This document shows, piece after piece, positions 21,122-33,974 of a stretch of DNA of 64,000 nucleotides. The stretch is from Wurfbainia villosa (Eukaryota; Streptophyta; Magnoliopsida; Zingiberales; Zingiberaceae): NCBI GenBank assembly GCA_025175895.1, contig CM046008.1, positions 26,739,255-26,803,254 on the forward strand. Direction: 5' to 3'. A model generated the notes under the pieces. The model did no database searches. It worked only from the letters and a program-made list of their open reading frames with translations, and was not told the origin of the DNA. Position numbers and translations under genes: made by a program. Numbering within the stretch: position 1 is the stretch's first letter; each line of letters starts with the position of its first letter.

Positions 21122-22242
21122 TCAAGAACATCTTTGAATCCATCATTCACATCTATGACTCCATCACTTGGGCTAGGTGTGATGTAGTCCGCCTAGTGGG
21201 GACGAGCACATAGACCATATCCTGAATCAAGTGGGTATAGGATGAGTGAAAGGAACAAGAAATGAAAGTAACTGTAGCTATTGAAGGGTTCATAAATGTT
21301 CTGGAGTTGATATAAACTTTTCGGTCAATTGGGGTCGATGTACTGCTAGGTGTCACTCATGATCTATTCATAATTAAAGGGTTAATTATGAATGGCCAAC
21401 ATAGTCAGGAACCTATTGGGTCACACTCACTATGAGTGATCTTGAGATGTAAAACAAGCCTGAGAATGAGATTCTTAATGAGAGAGGAAGTATCTAGTTG
21501 GACCAGACCAAGAGAGTGCGAAACGGAGGCTATGGAGCCTCCTATGGCCTTGTTGGACTTAGCACAACCATATCGCACCTAAAAAAAGTCAAATGGATTA
21601 TACAGAGCCTCACATAGTCATGCCTAATCAGGAACAGATTGTGCCCAGCTCTGGTCAAAAATGACCAAAACCAAGGTTGTGCACAGCAGGACACATGGAC
21701 AACCGTGTGTCCGAGCACAGTCGTGTCTTTTGGCACGATCAACTGTGTGTAAAACACACGGTTGTGTCACGGCTCCAACGATTTTGGGATTTTTCTTATG
21801 GAAATTTCCTGAGTTGTTCTTACCAATTATGACATAATTATGAAAAGAAAGGTTCCATTTAAGCCTCCTTAGATGTCCTAATCAATAGATCTATAAATAT
21901 ATCCCTTGATATTCTTTGGTGGAAACTCTTGGTTTTCTTTCTTGATAGCCATTTTTCTCTCTCTTTCCTCTCTTGTCTCCGCCGATTGGCTAGCACCAAT
22001 CGAAGACAAAGACTTGTTGCTCTAAAAGTTATCTCAGGTGATCCCGACATGGATACTGATAGAGGCAAGACCCATTGGTCTTGCTCATAGTTTCGATAGA
22101 TTCAATAAGAATATGAAAGGTATAACTTCTTTTTGTGTGTTTACATGAGATTATATCAATAGCAAGGATTTCTAGCCCCTAGGGTATGTCTAGGATCGAA
22201 TAAAGATTTTTTTATTTGCGCATGATCTCGAAATCTCTAACA
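21122..22242 (+). repeat. 5' LTR of copia E, left part missing
   Basis: Collinear with 57001-58073 and, for its first ~50 bases, with 40970-41023. It ends TCTCTAACA directly before a primer-binding site. A TATAAATA box is at 21892-21899 (partner at 57708-57715). About 700 bases of the LTR start are absent, replaced by copia A2. ORFs at 21153-22068 are chance. Confidence 0.8.
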
Positions 22243-22244
22243 AG

Positions 22245-22257
22245 TGGTATCATAGCC
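22245..22257 (+). other. Primer-binding site of copia E
   Basis: TGGTATCATAGCC, the initiator-Met tRNA site with one change (G to T) from the other elements. Confidence 0.75.
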
Positions 22258-23150
22258 ATCTTGTTTGTTTTACATAGATCTTATGTTGTAGGAGAATATT
22301 TTAATCATGTTTGATGCTTTAATATACCTGTGTGATATTTTTCTATATGATAAATTAAAATATACATGATTCTACATATATGATATGTTTGTAACTGAAA
22401 AAAAAAATATCGAGGATGCGCCTAGAAACATCGAAGGTGTTGGTCGCATCATTAGAGCCTAAGCATAGACTCACCATGCATTGGGGAATAGGTTGCATGG
22501 TTCGCGTATCTAATTCTTAAAATGGCATGTGCATCAATTATTTGGCTCACATTTACATCGAAAAATTTGTTTCCTAATGTGTCATTGGTTTTTCCATATT
22601 TAGGTTTATTTCCTATTATAGATGAGACCTAGAATAACCTAAAATCCCTCGTAAAAATATTAGGGATAACACCTTCCATTAATTTGGTTGAACTAGAGTT
22701 CGTTTTCATGTTTGGGTTGTTGGACTCTCTCCAAGCCTAGCATGACATTGAGCATGTTCAAATCATATGAGATTTGATATTTATTTTAGATGGTAAGGAC
22801 TAGAGGTCAGTTATGAGTTTTGGTTGTTGGACTCTCTCTAAGCCTGGCTTGAAAATTGGATGTGTTCAAACCATTTAAATAATATTTCATGATTAATGGC
22901 TCAGCCTAACTGAAAGTATTGATTTTTTGGACTCCCTCCAAGGTTAATGTGGACAGAGGTGTAATTAGGTGATATGTATTGGATGCATATATGTTAATGA
23001 GTTAACAACCTAATGTATATGTGAACATTCAATTATTTGATAGAATAAAAGTGATAGTTATATATTTGTTATATAATGGGTACTGTTAATACTTAACATT
23101 ATGAATAAGAATGTCTTGTTGGACTCTCTCCAAGGATGTTCTTAGTCATA
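22258..23150 (+). other. Copia E untranslated leader with a repeated hairpin word
   Basis: No ORF of note. The word TTGGACTCTCTCCAAG occurs at about 22720, 22827 (one change), 22927 (one change) and 23119. TTGG and CCAA at its ends could pair around a seven-base loop. Each copy begins a similar 'GCCTAGCATGA..GTTCAAA' context, at least for the first two. Confidence 0.6.
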
Positions 23151-24973
23151 ATGGATATCAACCCACTAAGAGATAATCTACCATCTCTCGAATTCAAAGT
23201 GAGGGATCTAGGATTTGACAAAATAGTGAGAGTTTCTTGTTAATGTAAACCTGAGAATTATTCTTAAGGCTGAAAAGCTAGCTTATGTCCTAGAAGAGAT
23301 TCTTCCCCAACCTCCTACAGATAATGCATCTGGTGAACAAAAGCTGGCTTACCAGAAACATGTTGCTAACTCTGAGATGGCGAGTTGCATTATGCTCGCA
23401 TTGATGTCTCCTAAGTTGCAAAATCAACATGAGCATATGGATGCTAATACAATTATCTTCCATCTTCGTGAGTTGTTCGATGAGCAGGGAAGATCTGAAA
23501 GGTTCGAGGTCACCCAGCTTCTCTTTTGCTCAAAGATGTAGGAGGATTCATCTGCAATGCAGTATGCACTGAAGATAAATGACTATATTGAGTGATTGGG
23601 ATCATTAGAGTTTTTCATAGACCATGAATTAAGTATTGACTTAATTCTTCACAGTGTGACTGGGAGTTATTCACAATTTGTGATGAACTATCAGATGAAT
23701 AAGATTGAGTCAACTATTCCTGAGTTGACCAATATGCTCAAAATAGTGGAGCCATATGTTGCTAAAGAACAGAAGGCGGTGATGCTAGTTGACTCCTCAA
23801 AGAAAGGTTCTAAGAGGAAGTCAAAAATTGTAGCTAAGAGAAGAAAAAGGCAAAGATGGAAGAATCCACTCCCAAGGGCATATTCCATCATTGTGGCAAG
23901 GATGGACATTGGAAGAGAAACTGCAAGCAGTATTTGGAGTCACTAAAGTAGAAAAAGGCATCTGATGCCCAATCTACTTCAGGTATATATGTTATTGAAT
24001 GTCATACTGTTTCTTCTAACAATTGGGTATTGGATACTGGGTGTGACTCACATATATATAATGACATACAGGAGCTCAAGAACAGAAGAAGATTGGTTAA
24101 GGGAGAAGTAGATCTAAGGGTTGGCAATGAAGCAAAAGTTGTTGTAGCCAAGGGAACTTATATGTTGCGACTTCCTACAAGACTGGTTTTAGAGTTGGAC
24201 TATTATTTTTATATTCCTGCATTAATAAAGAACATAGTTTCTATTTCATGTTTGAATAAGAAAGGTTATCATTTGACATTCAGTAATAATTGTTGTTACA
24301 TTATGTTAAATGGTGTTCTTTATGCTACAGGAATGTTAAATAGTGGAATATACACGTTAGATATATCCAACGAGATATTCAATATTAAATCAAATAGCAA
24401 ATGCGCTAAGTAAGATAATTAATTAACTTCGCCATTATGGCATTGTCGTCTTGGCCATATAAGCAAAGAACGCATGTCCAAACTAAATAAGCTTGGAATT
24501 TTGGAGTCTTATGAATCATATTCAATAGACACATGTGCTTCATGCTTAAAAAGAAAGATGACTAAGTTACCTTTTAGGGGAAAAAGGTGAATGGGTAGTT
24601 GAGCTATTGGGCCTTGTGCATACTAATGTATGTGGACCAATGTCAACTCATGTCATAGGAGGTTATAACTTAGTTACCTTTATCGATAATTATTCATGAT
24701 ATGGATATTTGTATATGTTAACGTACAAATCTAAAGTATTTGAAAGGTTTAAAGATTTCAAAAATCAAGAAGAAAAACAACTTGGGAATGATATTAAAAT
24801 ACTTCGATCAGATAGAGGTGGTGAATACTTAAGCAAAGAGTTTCAAGATTATCTAAAGAATAATGACATCTTGTCCCAAAGGACTCCACCTTACACACCG
24901 CAACATAATGGTGTGGCTGAAAGGCGAATCGAACCTTATTGGATATGGTTAGGTCAATGATGCAACATGCAAG
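23151..24973 (+). pseudogene. Copia E gag, protease and integrase (first half), decayed
   Basis: The likely start is ATGGATATCAACCC. Pieces in order: gag 'LAYVLEEILPQPP', 'SERFEVTQLLF', 'GSYSQFVMNYQMNKIESTIPELTNML' (23596-23946), a zinc-knuckle remnant 'HHCGKDGHWKRNC' with its first Cys lost, protease 'WVLDTGCDSHI' (24030-24413), and integrase (24600-24960). The first integrase acidic residue is changed to Asn ('LVHTNVCGPM', codon 24624-24626); D of 'LRSDRGGEY' and E of 'NGVAERR' remain. Multiple stops and frame breaks. The sequence ends abruptly at the B element; RT resumes at 38531, and the integrase C-terminus is missing altogether. Confidence 0.85.
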
Positions 24974-26834
24974 TGAAGGAAGGAAACTTCGCTTCCCACT
25001 TCAACTCGGTCACTTGTTCATGGCGATCCCTTCTACATCCTCGGATAAAAAAATTTATCCTTGACAAGAGGGATTACCCAAGCTACCATTTCATCGTCGT
25101 ACTATTCGATTAGAGTGGTCACTTGAACAAACTTGTTGTTCAAGCCACCAACCTCTATTCTACGAATAGCCGTGGAATAGACGATGTACGGTTCGCCGGT
25201 TTTTGTGTTTCTATTTGGGGTCCAAGTTAATTTATCCATAAAACAAAACATAGAACATGCATATAATTGAAAAACAATTATAGACATAATACAAAAGAAT
25301 ATAAACAAGCGTTATACCTCTCGATCTTCTATTGTATGTCCTTCCTCCTTTTGGACGTCGTGTGGGCGACGATCTTAAAAAAGTCGAAGCCTCCTAGATC
25401 ACCAATCTTACTTTCTTTGCTCGCTCCAAACAAAAGGAAGAATATGAAACAAAAATCTCCTCTGTCTAGGACCAACCAACAAGCTCCCAACTTGAAGCTT
25501 GTCACCAGCCCAAAGAGAGGGGAAGATGGGCGCCGACCAAGGGCTCCAAGGAATCACCCTAACCCTTGTTTCCACCGGCCAAGGAGAAGAGAAAGAAGAT
25601 CTTTGGACACCGGCAAAGGAGAGGAGAGGAAAGGATAGGCGCCGACCACCTAAGGAAGAAGAAGGAAAATATTTCCAAATTTGTGGCATCCCAAACCTTC
25701 AAGCCTCTTGCCGCCCAAACCCTAATCCTTCCTTGCCTCCAATTTTCTTGCCGCCCACCCTAATCACTCCTTTTATAGAGTTAGGCTTAAGCCTTGTTTT
25801 AATCTCCACCATTGGTTCTAGGGATTTAATCTCAACCGTTGGATCTAGAGACTTAATCTCAACCGTAGGATCTAGAGATTTAATCTCTACCATTGGATCT
25901 AGAGTTTTCTTTTCCAACATCGGATCTAGGCTCCATGAGGTTTTAATAGGATATAATAGGGACCATGAAGAGGAGTTGGATCTTGGCCACCCAATGGATC
26001 AAACCCACATAAAGTCCGATCCATTAATGATAATCCATTTCACTAGAGGATTATCATTGATCTACCTCACCAACCCCCATAAGTTAATATGGGCTCCATA
26101 TATTATTTATACATTTATCTCCCCGTGTTTTAGATCTCGAATGTCCATCGATTAATTAATTTACTGACAATTAATTAATCAACATTTAACTCCATGAGTA
26201 GTACCACTCAACCTTTTCATCATGCCGGACCAAGTCCACCTGCAGGGTTTACATGATGAACCTTATGAGCTCCTTAAGGGGACATCATCATCCTAATATA
26301 TAGGACACGGTTTCCTCCTATAATCAACGGCACACCATATAAATAATATTATTTCCCAACTTACCGAGCCTATCAATTTAACCTATAAATCGCGCCCATT
26401 GGTAAATCAAAGAAATGACTACTAAGTATATGTGCCCATTATTATATAGGGATTAAGAGTATGTACAATATAATATGTGAGGTCTGATTCGATTATGTAG
26501 TCAGCAATAAATTGAATAACCTCTAAGTCGGTCCTGCTCAATACACACAGAGTGTACTAGTGTGATTTTTTGGTCAAGACAAACCAATACCAAATCACAC
26601 TACAACCATACCAATGGTTTGTCCAAAGCCATCTCGGTTGTGAGCCTATACTGATACTTTACAAGGAGCCAATAACATGATCTCCCATGTGACACCACAC
26701 ACCATGTTATCTACAATGTAATGTATTAAAAAATATGCATAACCATAAAAATATGCAAACAATGATCATGTGATACTTATTTCAAAATAAAGATGTTCAT
26801 ACAAAAGATAGATTTTTCAATATACATCCCAATA
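24974..26834 (-). repeat. 3' LTR of copia B
   Basis: Termini TGAAGGAAGG (left) and ATCCCAATA (right), diverged from TGTTGGG...CCAACA of the partner. It contains the 27-bp repeats (about 25800-25915) and a minus-strand TATAAAA (25771-25777). The 218-residue plus-strand ORF at 25499-26155 runs through the repeats and is spurious. Confidence 0.85.
25800..25915 (-). repeat. 27-bp tandem repeat in 3' LTR of copia B
   Basis: About four units of the TCTAGATCC/GAGATTAAA motif, in the same position as in the other B LTRs. Confidence 0.8.
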
Positions 26835-26848
26835 ATCTCCCCTTATAC
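26835..26848 (-). other. Polypurine tract of copia B
   Basis: On the minus strand it reads AAGGGGAGAT immediately before the 3' LTR. Confidence 0.65.
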
Positions 26849-26866
26849 TAAAAGACTATGTTGTCC

Positions 26867-29800
26867 TCAAACTGCCATACATTTGATCCCCATTCCCTCC
26901 ACATGAGTATCAAAAGCTCTCGCTGGAAGGGCCTTAGTGAAAGGATCTGCTAGGTTATCCTCTAATGCAATCTTGGCCACAACAACTTCTCCTCTCTTTA
27001 CGATTTCTTGTATCAGGTGGTACTTGCGCTCTATGTGTTTACTAGCCTAATGGGCTCGTGGTTCCTTCGAGTTTGCAACTACACCACTATTATCACAATA
27101 AATTGTGATAGTTCTGGGAAAACTAAGAATCACATCCAAGTCTATCAAGAAGTTCCTGAGCCACACAACTTCTTTAGCCGCCTCAGAGGCTACCACATAC
27201 TCAGCTTCCATGGTGGAGTCCGCCACGCATTTCTGCTTGACACTCCTCCATACAATGGCTCCGCCTCCCAAAGTAAACACAAAACTTGAGGTAGACTTAC
27301 TGTTATCCCTGTCAGATTGGAAGTCGAAATCTGTGTAACCCATAGGGAGTAATTGGTCTGCTTGGTAAACGAGCATATAATCCCTAGTCCTTCTCAGGTA
27401 CTTCAATATATGTTTTACCGCAGTCCACTTCCCCTGTCTTGGATTACTCTGATATCTGCTAACCATGCCCACGGCATAGCAGATATCCGATCTCATACAC
27501 AGCATATCATACATGAGGCTCCCTACTGCCGAAGAATAAGGAACCGCCTTTATCTCCTCTATCTTCTCAGATGTTCTAGGACACATCTCCTTAGATAAAG
27601 GAACTCCATGTCTGAAAGGTAGAAAACCCTTCTTGGAGTTCTGCATGCTAAAACGAGCCAAAATGATGTCTATGTTTGAAGTTTTAGATAAGCACAACAT
27701 CCTTTTCCTGCGATCCCTTATAACCTTGATCCCAAGGATGTGTCCCACTTCTCCCAAGTCCTTCATATGTTTGGACAACCATACCCTTACGTCCGATAAC
27801 ACCTTGACATTGTTGCCAATAACAAAATGTCATCTACGTATAGTAGAAGAAATACCACTATGTTTCCGTCACATCTCTTGTATACACAAGACTCATCTGG
27901 ACTTTGAATAAATCCATAAGACTGGATTACCTCATCAAAGTGGATGTTCCAAGACCTCGAAGCTTGCTTCAATCCATAAATAGACAGATTAAGCTTGCAC
28001 ACAAGATGCTCTTTGCCTTTCGCAATGAATCCCTATGGTTGCTTCATATAGATGATTTCCTCAAGGCTTCCATTAAGGAAAGTTGTCTTGACATCCATCT
28101 ACCATACCTCATAATCCATATGAACAGCAATGCATAAGAGAATCCGGATAGACTTAAGCATGGCTACCGACGAAAAGGTTTCCCCATAATCGATACTCTC
28201 TTTCTGAGTATACCCCTTTGCAAAAAGCCTTGCTTTGAAGGTCTCAACCTTCCCGTCTATTCCTCTCTTTCTTTTGTAGATCCACTTACATCCAATGGTT
28301 TTTAAATCATCGGGTGGTTCTACTAGCTCCCAGACCTGATTTAAATCCATAGATTCAATCTGAGTATTCATTGCACTTTGCCAAGATACCGCATCTTTAT
28401 CTTAGATTGCCTCGTCATATGTCCAGGGATCAGGTTCATGTTCGCCAGGGTCCAAATCAGAAGATTCTCCCAAGAACATGAATCTATCAGGCTGTCTTAC
28501 AACCCTCCCACTACGATGAGGTATTACCTGTGTATACTCTATGACTCGTGGTTCAGTGACTTGTGGTATATCCTCTTGTACCGGTGGTATTGAAGTAGTG
28601 ACTTCCCCTTTCAATTCTTCCAGAACAATCTTACTCATGGGCTTGTGATTCATCACATAGTCTTCCTCTAGAAATATGGCATTTGTCCTAACGATCACCC
28701 TCTGATCTCTATGACTATAAAACAAACCACCTTTCGTTCCTCTAGGATAACCAATGAACATGCGCACTTCTGTACAATGTTCCAACTTACGAGCATCTGC
28801 CTTCAGCACATGTGCTGGACTCCCCCAAATCCGAATATGTCTTAGACTAGACTTTCGCCTAGTCCACAATTCTGTGGGAGTAGAAGGCACTGATTTAGAT
28901 GGTACCAAGTTCAAAATATACACTGTCGTATCTAGAGCATATCCCCAGAATGAATCTGGAAGCTCAGAATAACTCATCAACAATCTAACCATCTCCATAA
29001 GAGTCCTATTCCTTCGCTCTGCTACACCATTCTACTGGGGTGTGGCAGGTGCAGACAATTGGGATTGAATCCCAGCCTCTGATAAGTAATTCCTAAACTC
29101 TCCCAAGAGGTACTCACCACCATGATCAGATCATAGTGTCTTGATACTTTTACCTTGACGTTTCTCCACATCAGCCTTGAATTCTTTAAACTTGTCAAAG
29201 CATTCAGACTTGTAGCGCATCAAGTAAATGTATCCATATCTTGAATAATCATCTATGAAATAGACGAAATAATCAAAACCACCTCTATCCTGGATAGACA
29301 TAGAACCACACAAATCAGAATGAACCAATTCCAACACATCTTTGGCTCTATACCCCTTGGCCTAAAAAGGCCTCTTGGTCATTTTACCCTCCAAGCAAGA
29401 TTCGTAGGTTAGGAAATCTTCCACCACTAATGAACCCAGAGGTCCATCAGCTATCAACCTTTGAAATCTTCTTAGGTTAATATGACCAAGTCTTAGATGC
29501 CAAAGATATGTTTGGTTCATCTTCGAAGGTTCTTTTCTCTTAATGGAATTAGAAGATGAGTTACTAACTTCAATTTGCATCGTGGGAGCTTTTAGTTCAA
29601 GTGTGTATAGATTTCCTATCAATGCACCTGAATAGATAATCTCCATTTCCTTTTTATAACAACTCTGTCATTAAAAGAAATAGAATATCCATCCACAAAC
29701 AATTTAGAAACCAAAATCAAATTCTTTCTAAATAAAGGTACATAAAGGCAATTCTTAAGAACCAAGACTTTATTCCTCTCAAAAGACAAATAAACATCTC

Positions 29801-30785
29801 CCACTGCAATAGCTGCCACCTTCGTGGCATCGCCCAAGTATACGGTAATCTCCCCCTCAGCCAATCGTCTGGTTTCCTAGAACCCCTGCAAAGTATTAAA
29901 GACATGATCAGTGGCTCCCGTATCTACACACCAGGTGTCGATAGATAACACCGCTAATCATGTTTCAATGACTAGACCAAAAGATATACCTTTGTTCTGC
30001 TTCCGGTTGGGGCAGTCCTTCCTCCAGTGTCTAGTCTACTTGCAAGTGAAGCACTTGCCTTTCGGCTTCTTCACTCCTTCCTGAGTTCGTCCCGCCACCT
30101 TAGTCCCAGCTTGTTTCTTCTTCTTCTTGCCTTCCGGCTTAGATGTAGAAACCTTTCGGGCAACCATGGCTTGCACCTGAGCACTCTCATGAAATAGCCC
30201 CTCTTTCCACCTGGAGTTTTGTCAGAAGCTCCGCCAACGAATACAACCTCTTGTTCATGTTGTAGTTCAGGCAAAACTGCTCAAAACTCCTAGGTAGAGA
30301 CTGGAGAATGATATCGACCTGGGTTTCCTCATCGATCTCAGCTCCGAGGACTACCAACTCATTCAAATGAGCCATCATCTTGAGAACATGATCCCTCAGG
30401 GGTGTTCCCTCGATCATGGTGGTCGTCATCAGGTTCCTCATGGCTTCCTGCCTTGCATCCCAATTCTGGTGTCCAAAAATCTCTTTGAGATTGAGCATCA
30501 TGTCATAAGCAATGGGCATGGCTTGATGCTGATGTTGCAGTACATTTGACATAGATGCCAAAATATAACACCGCGCCATCTCATCGTCCTTGATCCACTT
30601 CTTATAACTCTCTCTCTCTCCTTTTCCCCAGAATCATCCGGAGGCTTAGGAGGACACTCTTCGAGGAGTACATATTTGTATTCCTCAACAGTCAAGACAA
30701 TGTCAAGATTCCTCTTCCAATCAACATAGTTGGGTCCAGTAAGTTTATTCTCTTTCAGTATCACAACAAGCGGGTTGAAAGTCAT
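26867..30785 (-). pseudogene. Copia B gag-pol polyprotein, decayed
   Basis: The gag start 'MTFNPLVVILKENKLTGPNYVDWKRNL' is chosen because the leader and ATG fit the family; upstream in-frame codons lack similarity. A frameshift near 30620, in a CT run, precedes 'NLMTTTMIEGTPLRDHVLKM'. Then come a zinc knuckle CFTC-stop-TRHWRKDC (near 30030), protease 'WCVDTGATDHV' (near 29930), pre-integrase 'TYLWHLRLGHINLRRF', and integrase with all three acidic residues (D of 'LVHSDLCGS', D of 'SDHGGEY', E of 'NGVAERRNRT'). RT follows with 'GCKWIYKRK' and 'LLYVDDILL', then RNase H 'FQSDRDNSKSTSSFVFTLGGGAIVW' and a tail 'NLADPFTKALP'. At least five stops or frame breaks, some CAG-to-TAG, make it inactive. 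Confidence 0.88.
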
Positions 30786-31833
30786 TTTGAAAGAAAACCT
30801 AAGAATCACATAGATCAAAACATTAGATTTCAAAAAATTATTGATTCCTCAAACAATAAAATTTTAAAATCAACCAACACCTCAAAACACTGAGAATATC
30901 GTATGCCACGATAGTGTGGACGTATACGAATTCTACATTTGTAAGAGGAGGTTTTACCCATTAATTTTACTATCTTGTCAATCCAACTTTTTGACAAGTA
31001 AAATTAATAGTTGGTTCTTCTTTGGCCTTACAAATAAAAGCAGTGACTCTAATGGGGAGGATACTTATATTTGTATCTAAGTGTTCACCATTACTCGGTA
31101 CCAAGGAAATTATCTCGGGTTATGTGCCTTCCGATGGGGAAGTACACACACTCTTAAATAATTTCCTATAACCATATTTGACCTTGTGATCTGTAAACAA
31201 ACTCATCCGATGGGGAGGAAGGCACTCAGAGCCGACTCACAAGTTTGTTTGCATCACATGTCAAATTGTAATCGAGGCTATGGGAATTTATAAAAATTTC
31301 CCTCTCCCACTTAGTAATTTGAAATTGAGGAATTTTCTAGCCTATGACATGCATATCAAACAATAAGCAATAAATATGAAAAATAAAATTTTTTCCAACT
31401 ATTATGGCTTTTGTCTTCAATATGTCTCCCGTCATATCGCCTTCTCGTCCGCTCCTCCTACGCCATGTACGAGCCATCCGGAGATCCGAGCCGAGACTAA
31501 AAACTATTTTAATTTACATCCATCGATCCTATACTCCACGAGGGAGTGTACATGAAATCTAGATTTAAAGTAAACTAAAATAAAAGGAGTGGCTAAACAA
31601 TGTCGTATCTAATTTACAAAAAATTAAATACTAGCCTCGTCAACCCCGAGGATTCAACAAAATATACTATTACACACATTCAATCATATACACACATATG
31701 GCCATAATAGTCGGATCTTATGCCTGCAACCAAAGAGTTAACCTATGCATATCCTACTATTATCCGACACATATAATATATGAAAAATGCATAAGAGTAA
31801 TCGAATCCTAAACACACAAAATCGGAAACCGTG
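30786..31833 (-). other. Copia B untranslated leader
   Basis: AT-rich sequence between primer-binding site and gag. No coding potential. The plus strand contains two similar 'GATGGGGA(G/A)GNA' words near 31130 and 31205. Nothing else stands out. Confidence 0.6.
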
Positions 31834-31846
31834 GCTCTGATACCAA
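31834..31846 (-). other. Primer-binding site of copia B
   Basis: On the minus strand TTGGTATCAGAGCC directly follows the LTR end TCCCAACA, complementary to initiator-Met tRNA. Confidence 0.85.
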
Positions 31847-31847
31847 T

Positions 31848-33730
31848 TGTTGGGAAGGGAAACTTCGCTTCCCCTTTCGACTTAGTTGCTTGTTCATGGC
31901 GATCCCTTCTACGTCCCTGGATAAAAAAATTTATCCTTGACAAGAGGGATTGCCCAAGCAACCTTGTCATCGTCGTGCTATTCATTTAGAGTAGTCACTT
32001 GAACAAACTTGTTGTTCAAGCGACCAACCTCTATTCCACGAATAGCCACGGAATAGATGATGTACGGATCGCCAATTTTTGTGTTTATGTTCGGGGTCCA
32101 AGTATATTTAGCCACAAAATAGAATATATATCATACATATAATTGAAAAGCAAATATAAACATGTAACAAATGAAAATAGAGAATCGATATACCTCTCGA
32201 TCTTCTATTGTATGACCTTCCTCCTTTCGGACGTCGTGTGGGCGACGATCTACAAAAAGATGAAGCTCCTAGATCACCAATCTTCCTTCCTTGCTCGTCC
32301 TGAGCAAGAGGAAGAATAGAAACAAGACTCTTTTCCTTCTTTCAACCAACCAACAAGCAACAAGCTCTTGCTTGCCGTCGGCCAACAAGGAGAAGGGAGA
32401 AGAAGATGGTTGTCGGCCAAGACCTTCAAGGGAGGACCCTAAGCCTTGGTTCCACCGGCCAAAAAGAGGGAGAGGGCCTGCTTTGGATGCCGGCCAAGGG
32501 CTGGAAAGGGCTACTAGGTCACCGGCCACCTTGAGGGAGAAGGAGATAATGAAAAAATTTCCTTAATAGGTGTCGCCAACTCCAAACCCTAGCCTCCAAG
32601 CCTTGCCGCCCAAAACCCTAATCCTATCTCTAATGGGATTCATTAGTTGCCGCCCACCCCTTGCCCTCCTTTTATAGAGTTAGGGATAAGCCTTGTTTTA
32701 ATCTCGGCCATTGGTTTTAGGGATTTAATCTCAACCGTCGGATCTAGAGATTTAATCTCAACCGTCGGATCTAGAGATTTAATCTCGACCTTGGATCTAG
32801 AGTTTTGTTTCTATCCATTGGATCTAACTTCATGAGGTATTAATAGGCTATAATAGGGACCATGAGGAGGAGTTGGATCTTGGCCACCTAATGGATCAAG
32901 CCCGCATAAAGTCCGATCCATTAATGATAATCCAATCCACTAAAGGATTATCATTGATCTACCACACCAACCCCCATAAGTTAATATGGGCTCCATATAT
33001 TATTTGTACATTTTCTCCCCGTGTTTAAGATCTTGAATGTCTGTCGATTAATTAATTTACTGACCATTAATTAATCAACATCTAACTCCATGAGTAGTAC
33101 CACTCAACCTTTTCGTCATGCTGGACCAAGTCCACCTGCAGGGTTTACATGATGAACCTTATGAGCTCCTCAAGGGGACATCATCATCCTAATATATAGG
33201 ACACAGTTTCCTCCTATAATCAACGGAATACCATATAAATAATATCATTTCCCAACTTACCGAGCCTATCGATTTAATCTATAAATCTCGCCCATTGGTA
33301 AATCAAAGAAATAACTACTATGTATATGTGCCCATTATTATATCGGGATTAAGAGTATGTACAATATAATATCTGAGGTCTGATACGATTATGTAGTCAG
33401 CAATAAATCGAATAATCTCTAAGTCGGTCCTGCTCAATACACACAAAGTGTACTAGTGTGATTTTATGGTCAAGACAAACCAATACCAAATCACACTACA
33501 ACCATACCAATGGTTTGTCCAAAGTCATCTTGGTTGTGAGCCTATACTTATACTTTACAAGGAGCCAATAACATTATCTTTTGTGTGACACCACACACCA
33601 TGTTATCTACAATGTAATGTATTAGAAAATATGTATAACCATAAAAATATGCAAACAATGATTATGTGATTCTTATTTCAAAATAAAGATGTTCATATAA
33701 AAGATAGACTTTTCAGTATACATCCCAACA
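31848..33730 (-). repeat. 5' LTR of copia B
   Basis: TGTTGGGAAGGG at the left and CATCCCAACA at the right, so both LTR ends carry perfect TG/CA. It contains the 27-bp repeat block (about 32700-32800) and a minus-strand TATAAAA (32670-32676). ORFs at 32269-32835 are shadows. Confidence 0.88.
32700..32800 (-). repeat. 27-bp tandem repeat in 5' LTR of copia B
   Basis: Three to four units, the last one shortened, in the same position as in the other B LTRs. Confidence 0.8.
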
Positions 33731-33885
33731 GAGCTAACCTAGGCAAGACCAAAATGACCAATGCTTCTAAGCCTAGGAGGGTCATTTGGAGGGTATCTAG
33801 GGAAGTTATCCCTAGTAAATACCTAGTTAACTCAAGGAGCTCCATTTGGTATTGGGTTCCTAGGAGCGTGATCAATTCATGCTAA
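33731..33885 (+). pseudogene. C-terminal gag fragment of truncated C-family element
   Basis: About 50 codons matching the end of the intact gag at 11832-11990: 'REVIPSKYLVN..RSSIWYWVPRSVI' and a stop at 33883-33885. The N-terminal nine tenths, including both zinc knuckles, are missing. Confidence 0.75.
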
Positions 33886-33974
33886 ATGGGTTTAGGTGTG
33901 CCAACCTTGAATGGATAGGTAGTTAACCTAACAATGGTAATGGTGGCACTTTAGGTTATTTCCAAGGTAATAGG

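Larger units (their letters stand above)
24974..33730 (-). mobile_element. Complete Ty1-copia element, family B
   Basis: 8.76 kb: LTR 24974-26834, interior, LTR 31848-33730. The primer-binding site next to the right LTR and polypurine tract next to the left LTR set the minus orientation, agreeing with gag-protease-integrase-RT-RNase H order. The flanks do not match (left GCAAG in copia E, right GAGCT in a C-family gag), so no target duplication survives. Either a deletion or an exchange removed one original flank. Confidence 0.88.

Noticed and set aside
25499..26155. A 218-residue plus-strand ORF with repeated 'DLISTVGSR' peptides, and its counterparts at 2327-2710 and 32647-32835
   Set aside because: It lies antisense within B LTRs and is open because of the 27-bp repeat; the same repeat is open on the other strand too. 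No domain and no conserved ends.
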